Assembly: GCA_964007475.1 (NCBI GenBank)
Contig: OZ023273.1
Location: 116,421,812-116,485,811, forward strand
DNA: 64,000 nt
Origin: Hybos culiciformis
Taxonomy: Eukaryota; Arthropoda; Insecta; Diptera; Hybotidae
Reading direction: 5' to 3'
The translations under genes were made by a program, and so were the position numbers. This document shows, in pieces, positions 37,832 to 52,300 of this stretch. The notes under the pieces are model-generated. The model saw nothing but the letters and a program-made list of their open reading frames with translations, made no database searches and was not told where the DNA came from. Positions within the stretch are counted from its first letter, which is position 1. Every line of letters starts with the position of its first letter.

Positions 37832-40820
37832 ATGGTAGAATCCTTAAATCAAGGAATTTTACCTAAATTGTGTCGATTATGTCTAAAATCAAGTGAAATT
37901 TTAGCCGGTGATATTTTGCAAGATTTTAATGAAAACAACAAGGATCTGTCATTAACAGAAAGGATTTTTGATTTCTTTGGTGTGAAGGTAGGAAAACTTC
38001 TGCTCTGATTGATGACTACTAAAAATTTTATAATTTTGTGCTTACTTTATGACAAAAAAAAAGAAATCGATAAAAAGTTCAAAGTTTAACTAAAGCAGGT
38101 ACCAAACTTACCTGTGTAGATAATTCAAGAACAAGAAACAGTCAATTTTGTTAATAATCGATTCACAGAATATCATTTAATTGTTATATCTATAATCTAT
38201 CTATCTATTTTGGAGGGAACCTATTTTATTTGAAATGATTAGGAAAATTAGTTTACGATACAAACCAAAAAGTTCTTTTTGCCGCTGAATATACATAGGT
38301 AGGTAGGTAGATATATACATAGATATAGGTAGGTATATCAGTAGTAGTAAGTGGTTTAAATTTTGATACATTTCCACGTTGTAAGGTTTGTTTAAAAACA
38401 TGGTCAAAAAGGTACCATTTTCGAACAGTTAAGCTAAAACAGTTAAGCTATTAGTTTTCTTTTTAAAATTATTTCATGTATATTTTCAAGATTTATAATT
38501 ATTAGTTATCAATTTATCATAGATACATATCTTTTCAATGTATATTAATAGGTAATCTGTTCAGCACTTTAAGTTTGCGAAGCAAAAATTAATACATTAT
38601 ATTTATTTTTCTTTTAGATTGCCCGTTCATACGAGGAGTTGCCAACGAAAATATGCACAAATTGTTTGGATTTTATTAATTCTATAACAGTTTTTCGAAA
38701 TAATATTCGAAAATGTGAAGCTAAACTTCAAAATTACGTTGCATCTATTGGAATCTTGAGTGTAACCGATCTTTGTAAATTATTGAAGCCACCGACATCG
38801 GAAAATTATTACGAAGATAATTTACCAATTGGTGAAAATGATTTTTCAGTTACAGTTGTTGATCCAGATCAAGAATTTTATGATTTCTCAAATGATAGTT
38901 ATTTTGAAATGATTCAGCAACAGAATCATATTCCTCAAGAAACATCTCAAAATAAAAAAACAAATTTGATTGATGTTTACGGAATATCACAAGGGCAACA
39001 ATTAGAATCACTTGTTGGCAAATCGAATATGCAGCTGAATGAAATAGAACAACAACAGCATCTGGAGCAGCAGCAGCCACGCATTAAAGGCACAGAAACT
39101 GAACTTGATATGTCACAATCTGTCATTCAGAATATATTTATGTGTCAATTTTGTGATTTCGCTTTCAAATTGAAGTCAGATTGCATGGAGCATGAAACTA
39201 AACATGATCCTTTAAAACCTTTTGAATGTCTAATTTGTGGTTTTAAGATACATGAACGTCAAATACTAATTTCACATATTAAGGAAGTACATCATAGTGA
39301 TAAACCATATATTTGTGCATTTTGTAAGATTAAAGGTTTTAGCCGCAGAACTGATTTGAAAAAGCATTCAATAATTCATACTGGTATGTTTAATAGAATC
39401 GTTATAATTTAGTTATCTCGTAATATACAAAAAAAAATTATTTTCATTTTATTAGTTCGACTAAAAGCATTGTTTTTTTTGTTTATATGTATTGTACTTG
39501 TAAATGATAATATTTTTTTTTATTAAAAACAAAATAAATTAATTTTATTTTAAATTTCAGTTCGGTATTTCTAGTTTCTTCCTAATTTAGAGGAGATAAA
39601 AATTTGCATAATCGAATGAATGATGGGGCTTTTGTAAAACTTTTTTTTTAATTTAGTAACTTTACTTCTGAACACAAAAGAAATAATTGAATAGTTTTAG
39701 AACTAGAAGATAGAACTAAAAGAAGTAATTTGATTGATTAAGGAAGAGTATGAATATCAATCAGATTGATTTTGATTGAAGAAGAGAAACCAATACTGAA
39801 GCTATTGAACCATAAACCATCCTAATTTAAATTTAAATATACAATGAAATAAATTTTAATTAAATATTTATTTGCTTCGCTTAATTATAACTTGGTTCCA
39901 ACATTTAAACTATTTGATCATTCACTGGTTGCTCTTTGTACCTAGTGAAAGCGTGACAGATATTATTACAATAAGTTATAATAATATTTTAATTTTTTTT
40001 ATTTTTGGTTCTTATTCATATTTTTTCAGGTATACGGCCTTTCAGTTGTCAATTATGTTCAAAAAGTTTTTCCAGAAACGCCAATTTAACGAAACATATT
40101 CGTAGCCATACCAACCAAATGGAAACTCAAAAGAATTTTAAATGTGACAAATGTAGTTTAATTTTCTCAAAACTTGAAAATCTCCGCCAGCACGAGCAAA
40201 CAGCTCATATAATAAATAATTCAATAAATAATATAACACAAGCAAAATTAGATTATTCTAATACAATGGAATTAGAACAAATGCAAGAGCAGGGAAATCT
40301 TCAATCCGTATCATTTCAAACTAATCAAATTCAATTTCCAATACAAAAACAACCACAACAACAACATTCTTCTCTAGTTCAACCAGTTCAGTTTCAGTCG
40401 CCGCAACAAAAATCTGAAAAACCTTTAGAAAAAATGCGTAGACAAAAAATTGAAGTATGTCCAGTTTGTGCCAAAGCGTTTCCCAGAAAGAAAATGGCAG
40501 TTCACATGGCGATTCACATGGAAGTGGAGTTTCATTGCAAATATTGTCATAAGAAGTTCACTCGTAAAGAAAAATTGGTTCGCCACGAACGGAGTCATGA
40601 AGAAAAGTATCCCTGTGGGATATGTACCAACATATTTCCTAATCAACAAATGTTGAATATGCATATAAAAGAGCACGGAAAAGAAAAAATTTCTGCTCCA
40701 TCAGGTTCATTGGAACAACAGAAAAATTTTTTGTCAAGCTTACAACATGGGTTCAGGCCACAATTAAATTTTTATTCCGAATTGAGTCCTGATGATGCAA
40801 AAATAACAACGCCATTTTAA
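37832..40820 (+). CDS. ZAD and eight-finger C2H2 zinc-finger transcription factor
   Basis: Three exons: 37832-37987, 38618-39383 and 40030-40820 (1713 nt, 570 aa). The N-terminal ZAD (zinc-finger-associated domain) has its four zinc cysteines in two CxxC pairs: LCRLC (Cys14, Cys17) in exon 1 and ICTNC (Cys65, Cys68) in exon 2. An acidic, glutamine-rich linker follows. Eight C2H2 fingers come after: three in exon 2 (CQFC, CLIC, CAFC) and five in exon 3 (CQLC, CDKC, CPVC, CKYC, CGIC). Finger 3 has an extra residue before its aromatic position (CKIKGF). A glutamine-rich stretch separates fingers 5 and 6. ZAD domains dimerise, and the fingers bind DNA, so this is a nuclear DNA-binding regulator; its targets are unknown. 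The exon 2-3 join falls in the TG-I/RPF linker between fingers 3 and 4. No known Drosophila orthologue could be named. Confidence 0.93.
38297..38340. repeat. TAGG/TAGA microsatellite in the zinc-finger gene intron
   Basis: Runs of TAGGTAGGTAGG and TAGATATA-type units occupy this part of intron 1. Similar ACCT/ATCT runs occur at about 47352-47382. Confidence 0.7.
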
Positions 40821-42961
40821 CAATTCGATAATTTTTATAAAAATGTTATCAAGATATAAAATTATCTTCATAAATATATTCATCAGTTTTTTCCAAGTTT
40901 TCATTTATATAATAAATAATAAGGGATTTCAAATTTCAATAGTAAAAAAATTAACATTCCTATATTTACTACTCAAGTGAAAGTGTACTTTAATTGTCAA
41001 ATAAATTTTAATAAATGAACAAACGTTTAGTTTAATTTTAATATTTATAATGGTCATCATATGTAATATAGGTATATCAAGTATTTCATCTATTATTTAA
41101 TTTTTTTTAAACTAATATAACGCAAAAAAAACACAGATTTTCCTGAGAATCCTGCATAATAATACCATAATAATAAATTTAGCGATAAATAATAATCTAA
41201 CGCTATAAATTAATTATCGCTCAAAAATTGTTCATCATCTTTTCATATGATGTCGAGAGTCTTGTTTTAGAAATGCCGTTTGCAACAAATCTTCTTCAAG
41301 TATCCTTTATTCTATTTTTAAATATAAATTATATACCAGAAAAATAATAAAATAATTTAAACTATATAGTGTTTTTTATTCTTAGTTTATGTATACCAAG
41401 AAAAGGAAATTCAGTGACTAAATAGGTCCTTTTTCAGTCATCAGCTGTTCGCGTCCGAAGATACAGTTGAAAAAAGTAGATTATGATTGATTAAATTTTT
41501 TTAAAAATAATTTTAATATTTTAATGGGTAATTTTATTATTTTTTATAATATTATAATAGTACCTATAATAAAATATTTTAATAATGAAAACAAAATTTA
41601 AAAAATATAAATATTATGTAGATATATTTTTAGCGCATTGCGCAAAAAAACCTACATAAAATAATTTTCATATAACAATGAAAAAGAAAAATAAACACAA
41701 TGAAAAATGCTTTACTTAAATTTATATTAAATTTTGTGAATTACATGTTGTATAATTAATTATACATAATAATCAAAATGTGACTATAAAAAGGAAAATT
41801 ATGTCCTGACAGATTTCTTTTTCATATAATTGATTGTTTATTTAATTCTTTTAAGTTTATTTCTTAACATTTTTTTGGGTAAATTGTATGATCCTCTGCA
41901 ATACCTACTTAATTTTAAACGTTGAGTATATACTAACGGCAGCGTAAGACATAAAGAAATGAATTGCAACAAAGAGTATGTCATAGAGAATTCAGTCCCA
42001 TACAAAAAATATAAATTAAACAACCCCATGATTTTATTTTATCTATATAATTTTAGTAGTAGTACGCTTCTTTGGTTCACTATCTGTTTGCCCAAAAATA
42101 ATAATTGATTCAGAGAATAACAATTGATTCAGAGAAAAACAATTGATGTACAAAATATTATTTCAAAATAATTGATCCGAAAAACCCAATAACTAATCCA
42201 TCAGTCAGCTGCAACTAGAATTGTACAATCTTCAATTTTGCTTTGCATCACTGTTTTTTTTGTCACTTTGTTGCGCTTTTGATTAATCAACAAAAAATAT
42301 TATTTAAACTAAATTTTATTTAAACTAAATATGTTAAACTCAATAGAGAATTTAAAGAGAACGTCAAGGGTGTTTTTCAACCTTATTCAATAACACTACT
42401 GCAGTAGCTCTGTAAAATCAAATATTGTTAATATTTTCTAAAAGCTTTAATAATTTTTTTTTAAATTTTCAAATTTAAATTTTTAATTGCCAGAAAAACT
42501 TTTAAAACATCGACAAAGTTTACGAACATGGAAAAGGAACTTTTGAACTTTGTTTTAATTAAAATTTATGTAAGCATATTAAATTTTAAATCGTGATAAA
42601 AATTTTAATGAACCTTATATAACCCAAGTCTACATTATTTAATGTTTATTTTTATATAGCAAACATTCGGTTTTTTTTAAATCTTAATAAGAATATCATA
42701 ACTTAGTTATTAGTTATTATTTGTTGCATCAAGTTGACAATTTCTCTTAACTAGGCAAGTTATTAAGCCATTATAGAATTGCTTAAAAAATATAACATTT
42801 TAGAACATTGTTAATCTATAATTACTTACAACAATACAATTGTTTAGTTAAAAAGTTACTAATATATGTACATTCTAGTAACAAAAATACTAAAAGTTTA
42901 TTTTTAATTCATAAAACTTTTCTTTTAGAAGATTAGAAATTACATTTAAATAACAATAATT
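40821..42961. other. Spacer between zinc-finger and first acyltransferase genes
   Basis: About 2.1 kb. An AATAAA at 40911-40916, 91 bases after the zinc-finger stop codon, is a plausible polyadenylation signal. A short repeat of (A)ATTGATTCAGAGAA lies at 42102-42147. A splice-acceptor-like TTCTTTTAG ends at 42928, suggesting that the acyltransferase start codon is in its second exon, with a 5' UTR exon somewhere upstream. No coding frame was recognised. Confidence 0.5.
42102..42147. repeat. Short tandem repeat, unit about 18-19 bp
   Basis: AATTGATTCAGAGAATAAC and AATTGATTCAGAGAAAAAC follow each other, with a third partial AATTGATG copy. It is intergenic. Confidence 0.7.
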
Positions 42962-44643
42962 ATGTCTGGAAGATTATTAGCAATAATTACTTTTATATTA
43001 GCAATAAATTTATATTTAAATAATTTACAATGGTCAGTTTTATATGGATACATAATTTTGATATCAATCATAATGTTAATACCTAAATTTCCAATTAAGT
43101 TTAAAATGATTATATTTATTCTTGGCGTTGGAGCAATGGCCATTACTTTTCTACCATTTATGCTCTTCCGCAAAAGAAGTTACAAAAATTGCAAGTAAGT
43201 TCTTAACCAGATTTTATTAAATCATATTCTTAATGTTTATGTTACAATACTTTGATTATAAGTTTATATTTTCTAGTGGACCAACTTGGACTTGTCGTCA
43301 TTTCGGGAGATTTTTAGGTAACATGTAATGTAAATGTATAGAAATTATTATTAGTCTGGATTTTTTGATATTTATTTAATGTTTTATATTATACTCTCAT
43401 CTTTAAGGAATATAAAATTTATGAAGAAAAAGCTTAATAAAAGACTATTCCGAATTAATGTTTCAATCTTATTTCAGGTATAACAGTCGATTTACGTGGT
43501 TTAGAGAATGTACGCAAAGATAATGGTTCTGTAGTGATTATGAACCACCAAAGCGCCTTTGATTTGATACGTATGTAAAACTTTTGAAGTTCCTTTAGTT
43601 CTAAATTTTCGTCGTACTTATTTATTCTGATTTTTTTTTTTCAAATTTGTAGTGAGTATATGGGTGAACACAAATTTCAAAAGTTGTTATCACTTATTAC
43701 TTAATCATGAATAAACTAAAAAGTTTGATAAAACTCTAAATGGGCATACCACTATAGACTATCGAAACAGATAAATGAAAAACAACTAAACCAATAACCT
43801 CATTTTTCCCATTTTTGAAAATTACGACAATCAAGAGCTAGATGGACGTTTTAAAATGAATTAAGCTAATAAGAAAATGCTTTTTCATTTTAGCTATTGC
43901 ATATTTATGGCCTCATATAGGTAAACTTACTGTGGTTTCCAAAAAGGAGTTATTGTATGTTCCCTTTTTTGGATTAGGGTTGTGGTTATCTGGTTTTTTA
44001 TTTATTGATCGTAAAAAACGAGATTATTCAATCAATGCATTAAATCAAGAATCAAAAGCAATAAATGAAGATAGTTGCAAACTTTTTATATTTCCCGAAG
44101 GTAAAAAGAAACCATATATGAATTAAATATAATTTTTCTGCTTTTAATCTGATTTATGATTTATAAAAAAATAAAATCAAAAAGTTTTCCTTAATCATTA
44201 AGACTGAAGGTAACATTAATTACTTTGGAATATTTTGCCTTGCGTTAAGGAATCCTTAATCATTAATTACTTTGGAATATTTTGCCTTGCGTTAAGCCCA
44301 AAAATCTTAAAATAAGAAATTAATTAGAATTAAAAAAATATTAATTTTTATTTTAGGTACAAGGAACTCACAAAATATACTTCTTCCGTTTAAAAAAGGA
44401 GCTTTTCATATTGCTATTCAATCTCAGTGCCCAATTCAACCAATTTTGGTTTCTCATTTCAGCTTTTTATATGATAGTCAAAAAATTAGCCATTCCATAG
44501 TTGAAATAATGCCTGAAATAAACATAGATTTTTGTAAGAATGATGTTAATAAATTATTAGAACATTGTAGGAATATAATGCAATCAAAGTTGGATGAAAT
44601 GAATAGTGAAATTGATGAAATGAGTAGATTAAAAATTTTTTAA
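42962..44643 (+). CDS. 1-acyl-sn-glycerol-3-phosphate acyltransferase, paralogue A
   Basis: Five coding exons: 42962-43194, 43277-43317, 43478-43570, 43894-44100 and 44357-44643 (861 nt, 286 aa). The four PlsC/LPLAT motifs are intact. Motif I is NHQSAFD at 114-120, with the catalytic His115 and Asp120. Motif II is FLFIDR at 157-162. Motif III is FPEGTR at 189-194. Motif IV lies in PIQPILVSHFSF. The N-terminal 75 residues hold two or three hydrophobic segments, as in AGPAT1/2, ending FMLFRKRSYKNC. The enzyme acylates lysophosphatidic acid to phosphatidic acid in the ER membrane, a central step of glycerolipid synthesis. The start is the Met before SGRLLA; an acceptor site 34 bases upstream suggests a non-coding first exon. 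The neighbour at 54624-56371 is a paralogue in the same orientation. Confidence 0.93.
44214..44296. repeat. Tandem duplication in intron 4 of acyltransferase A
   Basis: CATTAATTACTTTGGAATAT and the next 16 bases (to GCGTTAAG) occur identically at 44214-44249 and 44261-44296, a period of 47 bases. The CCTTAATCATTA before each copy is partly shared too. Confidence 0.8.
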
Positions 44644-46019
44644 AATAATTCTTTTTCTAAATTCGATAAAATTATACTTACACCATTTACACATACATTA
44701 GGAATAATATTTAAAAATTATATCTTTTTGAATGCTTCGAAAGCAAGTTTAAGCTTAATAATAATGTAATTTAAATTTAAACTAATTAGATTTTAAAAAC
44801 AATTGCTGAGGTTAAAAAAAGTATTCAGAAAATACTTTTAAATGTTTTTGTACTTGTACTTAAAGGCACATTTATTTTGTGATTGATATTTCAATAATTA
44901 AACTTTATTTATTTGTTAAATTTTATTGAAGTTAATTTTTAATAATACGAATGAAAACCAAAATTACCAATTGCAACATTTTATGTATACTTACATATTT
45001 AGAAATTGAAAATTTTTAACATCCTGTTCGAACCTTTTTTTTTTTTTTGCAAAACTAATAATTTGAAAAGGTATTATTTTTATAAATTTGGTTTTGATAT
45101 ATTTTTTTTCCATTTAGATATAACAATTTTTAATTTTAATATTTTTTACTGTTTTTTTTTTTAAAGCCAAGAAGATATACTTTCTTGTGAATGCTTTGAA
45201 AAAGCTCTAATTTTTTAAATGTCTCGAAATATTGAATTTTCTTCTTCTTTTGCCAACATTAACATTTCTTGAAAATGATTATATATTTTTTTCTCTAGTG
45301 ACCATAATATCAAAAGATTTTTTTCTACTTTTTTATCTAATCCTGAAAACAATAATAAATCACTTAAATAAGATAAGAATACGTTATATTAAGCTTAAAT
45401 TTATGAGGAGAAGAGAAGTTGATTTTAATATAGACAATTGTATTTCTTGCATACGCGAATTTGCAATATGCATTTGCATATAATCGGCTGTCTATAAATT
45501 ATAACATTCAATTAAAAAAGAAATACACACATTTAAATAAAGGCAATTTCGATTGTCGAAAGTAAAATATAGCAATATACATACACTATAAAATATAAAT
45601 AAATAATTGAATTCGATTTTTTTAATCAATTAAATAAAATTTATAAATATATTTAAATATAATTATCTACTTACACTAACACAAATTCACATAAATAAAA
45701 TTAATAAAATAAAAAAGATCGTTTAAATTAGATTTTTTTTATTGAAATAATACACATTGTGATCTAGCTTTAGGACGTTTTTAAATTTATCAATTTTAAA
45801 TTATATTTTTTAAGCAAAGTACAAAGAATAAAATATTTATTTTATGAAGCATTACATTATTAGTGACTTAAAATTAATAAATAAATTATTGTAACTCTTA
45901 CAAAATAAATATTAAAAAAAAAATTGTTTTATTTTAATATTATAAGGAAAATTAAATCTAAAAATTGAACTTAAATTATATGATTGACAAGCATAAAAGG
46001 TATATTAGGTATACATAGG

Positions 46020-46390
46020 GTAGTGGCATAGTGCCGTCTAACTTATCACTGTACGACTTACTGAATTATCACCGCCTATGGAGAATTTGATGCCGGCGAT
46101 ATTTCATTTTTTGTCTGAATTATTGCCATCCAAACGGTGCTATTTCAGTATTCGTATGACGGTAATGTTACATTTTTTTCTGAAATATCGCCGGCCAAAA
46201 GAAATGACGGTGATATGTCAGTGTGACGATGCTGGTGCTATGTAAAAAAAAATAAATATCCCTGGCATCCAAAATTTCGAGTACATGACATGATGCCGTC
46301 TGATTTACTGAATCGCCGTCCTATTTACTGAATCGTTGCGGTCCAAGAAAAGACGGCGATAATAGAGTTTTTCACTGTCTTAACCGTTTC
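46020..46390. repeat. GC-richer block of degenerate CGGCGAT/ATCGCCG repeats
   Basis: The block stands out from its surroundings by frequent CG dinucleotides. GCCGGCGATATTTCA at 46092-46106 has its exact reverse complement at 46181-46195. Related words recur: GCCGTCT(A/G)A near 46032 and 46294, TTTACTGAATCG twice near 46303-46335, and GACGGTGATA, GACGGCGATA. The units are divergent and alternate in orientation. No frame spans it. It may be a decayed mobile element or an old satellite. Confidence 0.55.
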
Positions 46391-49279
46391 TTAATAATTA
46401 TTTTGTTAAATTCAAGCTTTGCGCCATTGATATAAGGTTTTTGAAACCCTAACATTTCATATATTATATACGAAATAATAGCCATAATTTTGAGAGCAGA
46501 AATTCATCAAACATACAATTCTTTTTATTTGCAGCGTGTTTTTAACTCGCATGCAAAAATATCTCATGCTACTTCTTTACAAGGAAATAAACTAAAATGT
46601 ATCAATAATTTTTATGAATGAAACTCAAATACATATGCAGCAATGGTGAGAAAATCATTATATATTATTTTCTTGTGACGTATTGTGTACATTAAAAAAA
46701 TTATACGCTTTTAATTGTGAATTATGAAACTTTTAGATTTGTTTCTTAATAATAATGTGTGCTACTTAAATATCAATAAAGTATTCTATTTTATTTCATA
46801 ATCATAACACTACTTCATCATACCAATTATCAATATCCTTTGTTTAAAAAATAATTGGTGTAAGGTGCTTTAAAATTCGGAGAATAATAGATTTATGTTT
46901 TCAATATTAATCGAAGCGTATTAGATTCTAGAATTTCATAATTCACATACATTCAGATATTTCAATTTTCTTTGCTATGCAAAAAAAAAGATTTTTGAAT
47001 GTAAAATTTTAGAAAAGTTATTTTTCAAAAGTCTACAGATTTTAAATGGCGCTACACAGAATTTTATCAATAATGCCCTTTTAATTGCAATTGAAATAAT
47101 TTTAGCAATTTGAGTTTTGAAAAAATAGGTTAAATTTTTTTTTATTTTTCAAGGTTCTATTTTAATAAAAAAAATATAAAATTTAGTAAAATTGTAAAAA
47201 TGTTGCACTTCTAAACGTATTGGGTTGAAAATTTTATCATTACTCTTTAACAAGCAAGAACAAATGATGATCAAAAAAACAAATTAAAAAGTACCTATAC
47301 ATTTACAGATTATCGAAAAAAAAACAAGATTATGAGAAGAGATACAATTCAATACCTACCTACCTATCTATCTATCTATAGCATTATCGAATTCCCTAGA
47401 GTAGACTTTTCGTGAAAATTAAGCTTACCAGAAAAATTCTGAAATGAGTTTAACAATAGAAAAATTTCTATTTTAAAGCTTTGTAAACTTTTATGATATA
47501 TCCGTAAGATGTGAATATTATTATTATTCAAATAAATGTTATGGAACCTTTATATATAAGAAATATTTATATCAATGAATAGTGTTATAGTATACATACA
47601 AAATATATATAAGGAATTCTAATTTTTGCTAATTTCTCTCATTGGACTGTTGATTTTCAGACGGGAAACTTATGGTTAAGTCGTTTTTTCGTTTTAAAAA
47701 GAAAAATACCGCAAAAAAATAAATAAAAATACATTATAATATCTAATATTAAAAAAGAATTTATCGAATTTATCAAATTTTATTAAAATAAGTTTGATAA
47801 AAAATAAATCTTATTGTTTTTGTAAGGTTCCTATAAATTATTTTTTTTTTAATCACGATGAGTGAAAATTGTAAGAATAAATTAATTTTGTTCTTACATG
47901 TCGAATATAATTTATGAAATCAAAAAGAACTAAAAGTTAAAATCACAAAAAAAAAAAATATTTTTTATACGTGTATTAAATAATTAATACATTAAAGCTA
48001 AAAAAATTATAAAACAAAATTTTGCCGAAAAGTCTTATCCTTGAGAGGTTAACTTTACTTATAATTACCAAAAAAAAACAAGAACAAGAGGTAAAGGATA
48101 TTTTTTTATTTACGTATGTTGTCTTTTCTTTTTTTTTGTGATAAAAAGCAAGCAAAACCATACGATTAGTGGAAAAGATAACGTAGAAAACTCTACAGGA
48201 TATAAAAAACGTTTGTGTAAATTGTTTGCTTGAAAATAGTAGCTTGCTTAACATTCATTTATATGACATTCCTCCCCAACTTTAATTCTCGTATAAAGTT
48301 ACTTTTTGAAGAACATGTTTCTTGAAATCAGCTCAATATGGATTTAAACAAATTAAGAATCAGAAATTTTACTAATACAGTTCGTTTACGTTCTTTTTTT
48401 TTCCAATAAATATTAAGATCCAGATACAAATGTTGATATTTATTTATCGTTCTAATTCTACATAATTTGAAGAAAACATAATGTAGATATGCAATGTGTA
48501 ATGGAATTATAGGTAAATAAATTCAATAAATGGAGATATTTCCATCACAATCTCATCAGACTAGCGGTCCAACTTCACCGGGCTTGCTTTATTTTTATTA
48601 ATTGCTTTACTCCTGCTATGAAATTTCATCTAAATTTTTCTTTTTTCGGACTTAGTTTGATTGCAATCAACCCAGACGGATCTGGAATAAAGAAATTCCA
48701 TTGTAACTTCCTCTAAACAAGATGTATATTCAAATAATATTATATGTTCAAAATGTGAAGCTTTTCGAAAAAGTTACCCAATTATTTTTTATTTAAATTT
48801 CAATTATTTTTTTTAATCATTAAAAAACTAATTTGTAGAGAATTTAAATTCAAAAACTGCACAATAAAATAACTTATATTTGTGTTTTAAATTAAATTAC
48901 ATTTAGAAAATAAAAATGTATTTTTCCATATACTTTTCATCAGTTATGTATTTCACTAATAATAACAGTGTAACTATTTATTTACGTGTTATTAAATATT
49001 TTGTTAACTCTAAATTAATTAATTTTACTAATTTTCTTTGCTTTTTGCACCAGATTTCCTCGAAGAATAAAGAAATAGAAATATATTTCTTTACTCTCTT
49101 GTATCCACCTTCATACAATCATACGCAAACATCTAATATCTTTTTATCTTTTCTTTGATTTTTCTTTATCAAACATTAGCTGTCTTTATAATTAACTTTT
49201 TTAATTACGATGTGGGCGAATATCTGAAAGCATAATATTGAAATAAAAATTAAAAACAAAAAAAAATTCTAAAATCAAT

Positions 49280-49347
49280 CTAATGTAAAATAGATATCTA
49301 ATGTAAAATAGATATTTATAATAATGTAAAATAGATATTTATAATAA
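49280..49347. repeat. Three-copy short tandem repeat
   Basis: TAATGTAAAATAGATAT occurs three times within 70 bases, the last two followed by TTATAATAA. Confidence 0.75.
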
Positions 49348-52300
49348 GGATTAGGTTTTAGTATAATAATAACACTTGGAGTTTTTAAAAATCAAAATAT
49401 TTTTACATATTGTATTTTTTATTTATAGTCAAATATTTGTAAATTTATTATTTAGATAAATAAGAAAATTAATCGATCGAAATACATACATATAACTTAA
49501 TCATAAAACAAAACCAAAAATAATAAAACTTCGATTTATAATGTAAGTGTACCTATAAGGCTTGTTCAGAAATGTATAACATGCACGCATTACTAATTAT
49601 TTCATTTTTTTAAAATAGTTTTATCAATAAACAAATTTTCTATTTTCATACTATTATTTATAGATTAACGAACGCCCATATTTAGAATGCTTCTACTGTT
49701 ATATATATTTCCTTAATCGGAATAACTTAAATTGGAAAATTCTTCAAGGAAATGTCTGCCTTTTTTGAATCATTAAATAAAAAAAGATTTAAAATATAGG
49801 TAGGACTAGTGTACTATAAAAAATTATCATACATAAATGATAAAATTCATTCACATACATAAACGATACATAAATGATAAATGATTTTTCTATTAAGTAT
49901 CGGGAAAAAATGTTTTCAAACTTATGTTGATAAGTAATTCAAAAATATGAACTAACTAATAATAATGTCTTTTGTCATACCGAAAAAAATAAAATTGTAT
50001 TACTCTATTATAGAAGTATAAAAATATAATGAATGAAATTTTGTTTTCAATTAATTTAATTTTAATCTGTTCTCAGTTACTATAATAAAAACATCACGCC
50101 ACTCATATACATAATTATATATTGAATTTTTTTTTATATAAATAATATCTGTACTACATGCATAATAAAATTTAAAAATTTTGTATTCTATAAAGTAAAC
50201 TATGCTAACTACTTTGAAAACGGTATGAAAAAAAACATTTGAAAACAAAAATTTAAAAAACTTGCAATTTCAAGTACCCACTTTGAAATGGATACAAAAT
50301 TTTTCTACATAAAACGACAACGTTACGACATTCAACTTTCACATTGCTTCAGAAATGGGCAATGATAATTTATATAATATTAAAAATTTGAGTTTTTAGA
50401 TAAGTTTCAATTAGATAAAGTACTTAAATAAAATATTCATGAACAAATTAGATTAATTCCAAGAAAGTATTTTGAAAAAATATTACTTAAATTTGTGTCA
50501 CAATTAACAATTATAACTTTTTATTAAGTGTTCGAATAAAATTATAACGCGACCAAGTGATTAAGAAAATTTATGAAGGCTTCCTAATAAAAAAAATAGG
50601 TAAAATAGTTTTCAAAACTACAGATTATTTTTTCGTTTAAAGAGTTGTTATTACTATTATATTATAATTTATTTAAGTTCTGTAATATGTATCTTATACT
50701 ACAAGTTTGGGAACGAATCGTTGACAGAGGGATAAATGACTTTTAATATATGAATGTACGCTTAAACTACTTTCAACATGACAAAGAATAACAACGTTAT
50801 AAAATCATAACGAAAATCATTACTGATATGAAAAATGTACAATAGATACATTATGTATAATGTATATGTACAATATTTGATAAGCACGCATTGTGTTTGA
50901 TATTAGTTTTTATAGTGATTTTTATACAAATACAGATTTTATAGTGATTTTTATACAAAAGTGTAGAGAATGCACCCAAATATATATGTATATTACTACT
51001 GTTTATGATACAACCAATTTCTTTTATAATAATTTCCCTATGTTATTATAGATATTATATATAGATATTATAGATATTATAAATTTGGTACCATGTATAG
51101 ATAAATTTTATGTTAAAATTAATACTTTTTCGTATTATTTATAAATAAAATTGAATTTAAAGGTCAATAAGTTTTTATTTCAATTAACTTACAAAAATTT
51201 AATTTTCGATTAAGTTTATAGCGTATGAATAAAATAAACTCAATTAATTATAAGGCTTAAAATGTTACCAGAAGTAAGGTCATCAGGAGGAGAGCCAGAG
51301 AGTTTCAAAAACTTATGTTTAGGTTTTACTATTAAGTTTTGTTATGGAAAACATAAAAGTCAATTTTTCAATTTTCAGTGTTCTTGAAGCTAAAAGCTTT
51401 CATTCCATTACATTTTTTTCCTCATCTAAATTGTCAATGTGTATAGGACAATTAAATCGGACTGCCTTCTTTTGGTTTTATTGTTTACAATATGAAATAA
51501 ATGTTTACAGAAAATAATAAATAATAGTGTTAATGTAGGTAAGAGAGTATGTTTATCCATAATAAATTTAATATCACATATCATTCATGTAAAATTATTC
51601 ATTGAACGCTTTCAAATAAAACCGACTCTAATCCAGATATTAATATTATGTTGCATTGTCGTAACTATTTGACACTTTATTATCTAAACTTAGCGTCAGT
51701 TACTTTGAGTTTATCTTTAATGAATATTGCGTTTTTTAAATGGAGTTGGACAAAAGTTTCTCTATAATTTCCTCTTACAAAAAATTATTTATAAAAAAGT
51801 TTTATTTTACTGAAAATTTGACCGTTTAATCGCATTAAATATTCAGTGATTTGAGTTGAATGATTGTGATCAAAGTTTAATAAGTACTAGAACATAATAT
51901 AACATTTTCGTGCTTTGCGATTATTATGATGCGATTTTAATAAGCTGTTGCATAGATTTTTTTTGTAACATCTTCAACTTATCGTGATTAAAAAATAAAA
52001 AGCAATTTAGAAATTTAAGTATGACTCTGAAGAGAGAACTTAAAATTAGTTAGACCGATATGTTAGATATGACCTTTGATTTACTTGATTCACTAAATTT
52101 GATTATTTCAAATTATAGTTAAAGTTAAAATTTTTAGTTTAAAATTTCTGTAAAGATTATAAATATCTGGAAGAAATAAATAAATATGAAAATATATTAA
52201 AATTAAAATACTACAACTTTCTAGAATTACACTAGTATAGATTATTTGAATTATATTAAATACTTAATCGATTATTTCATGAAGTTAATTTCATTTTCCA

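Noticed and set aside
38850..39080. 76-codon minus-strand frame
   Set aside because: It is antisense to the ZAD zinc-finger exon 2.
40425..40676. Overlapping frames on both strands in this interval
   Set aside because: Shadows of exon 3 of the zinc-finger gene.
42946..43173. 75-codon minus-strand frame
   Set aside because: Antisense to exon 1 of acyltransferase A.
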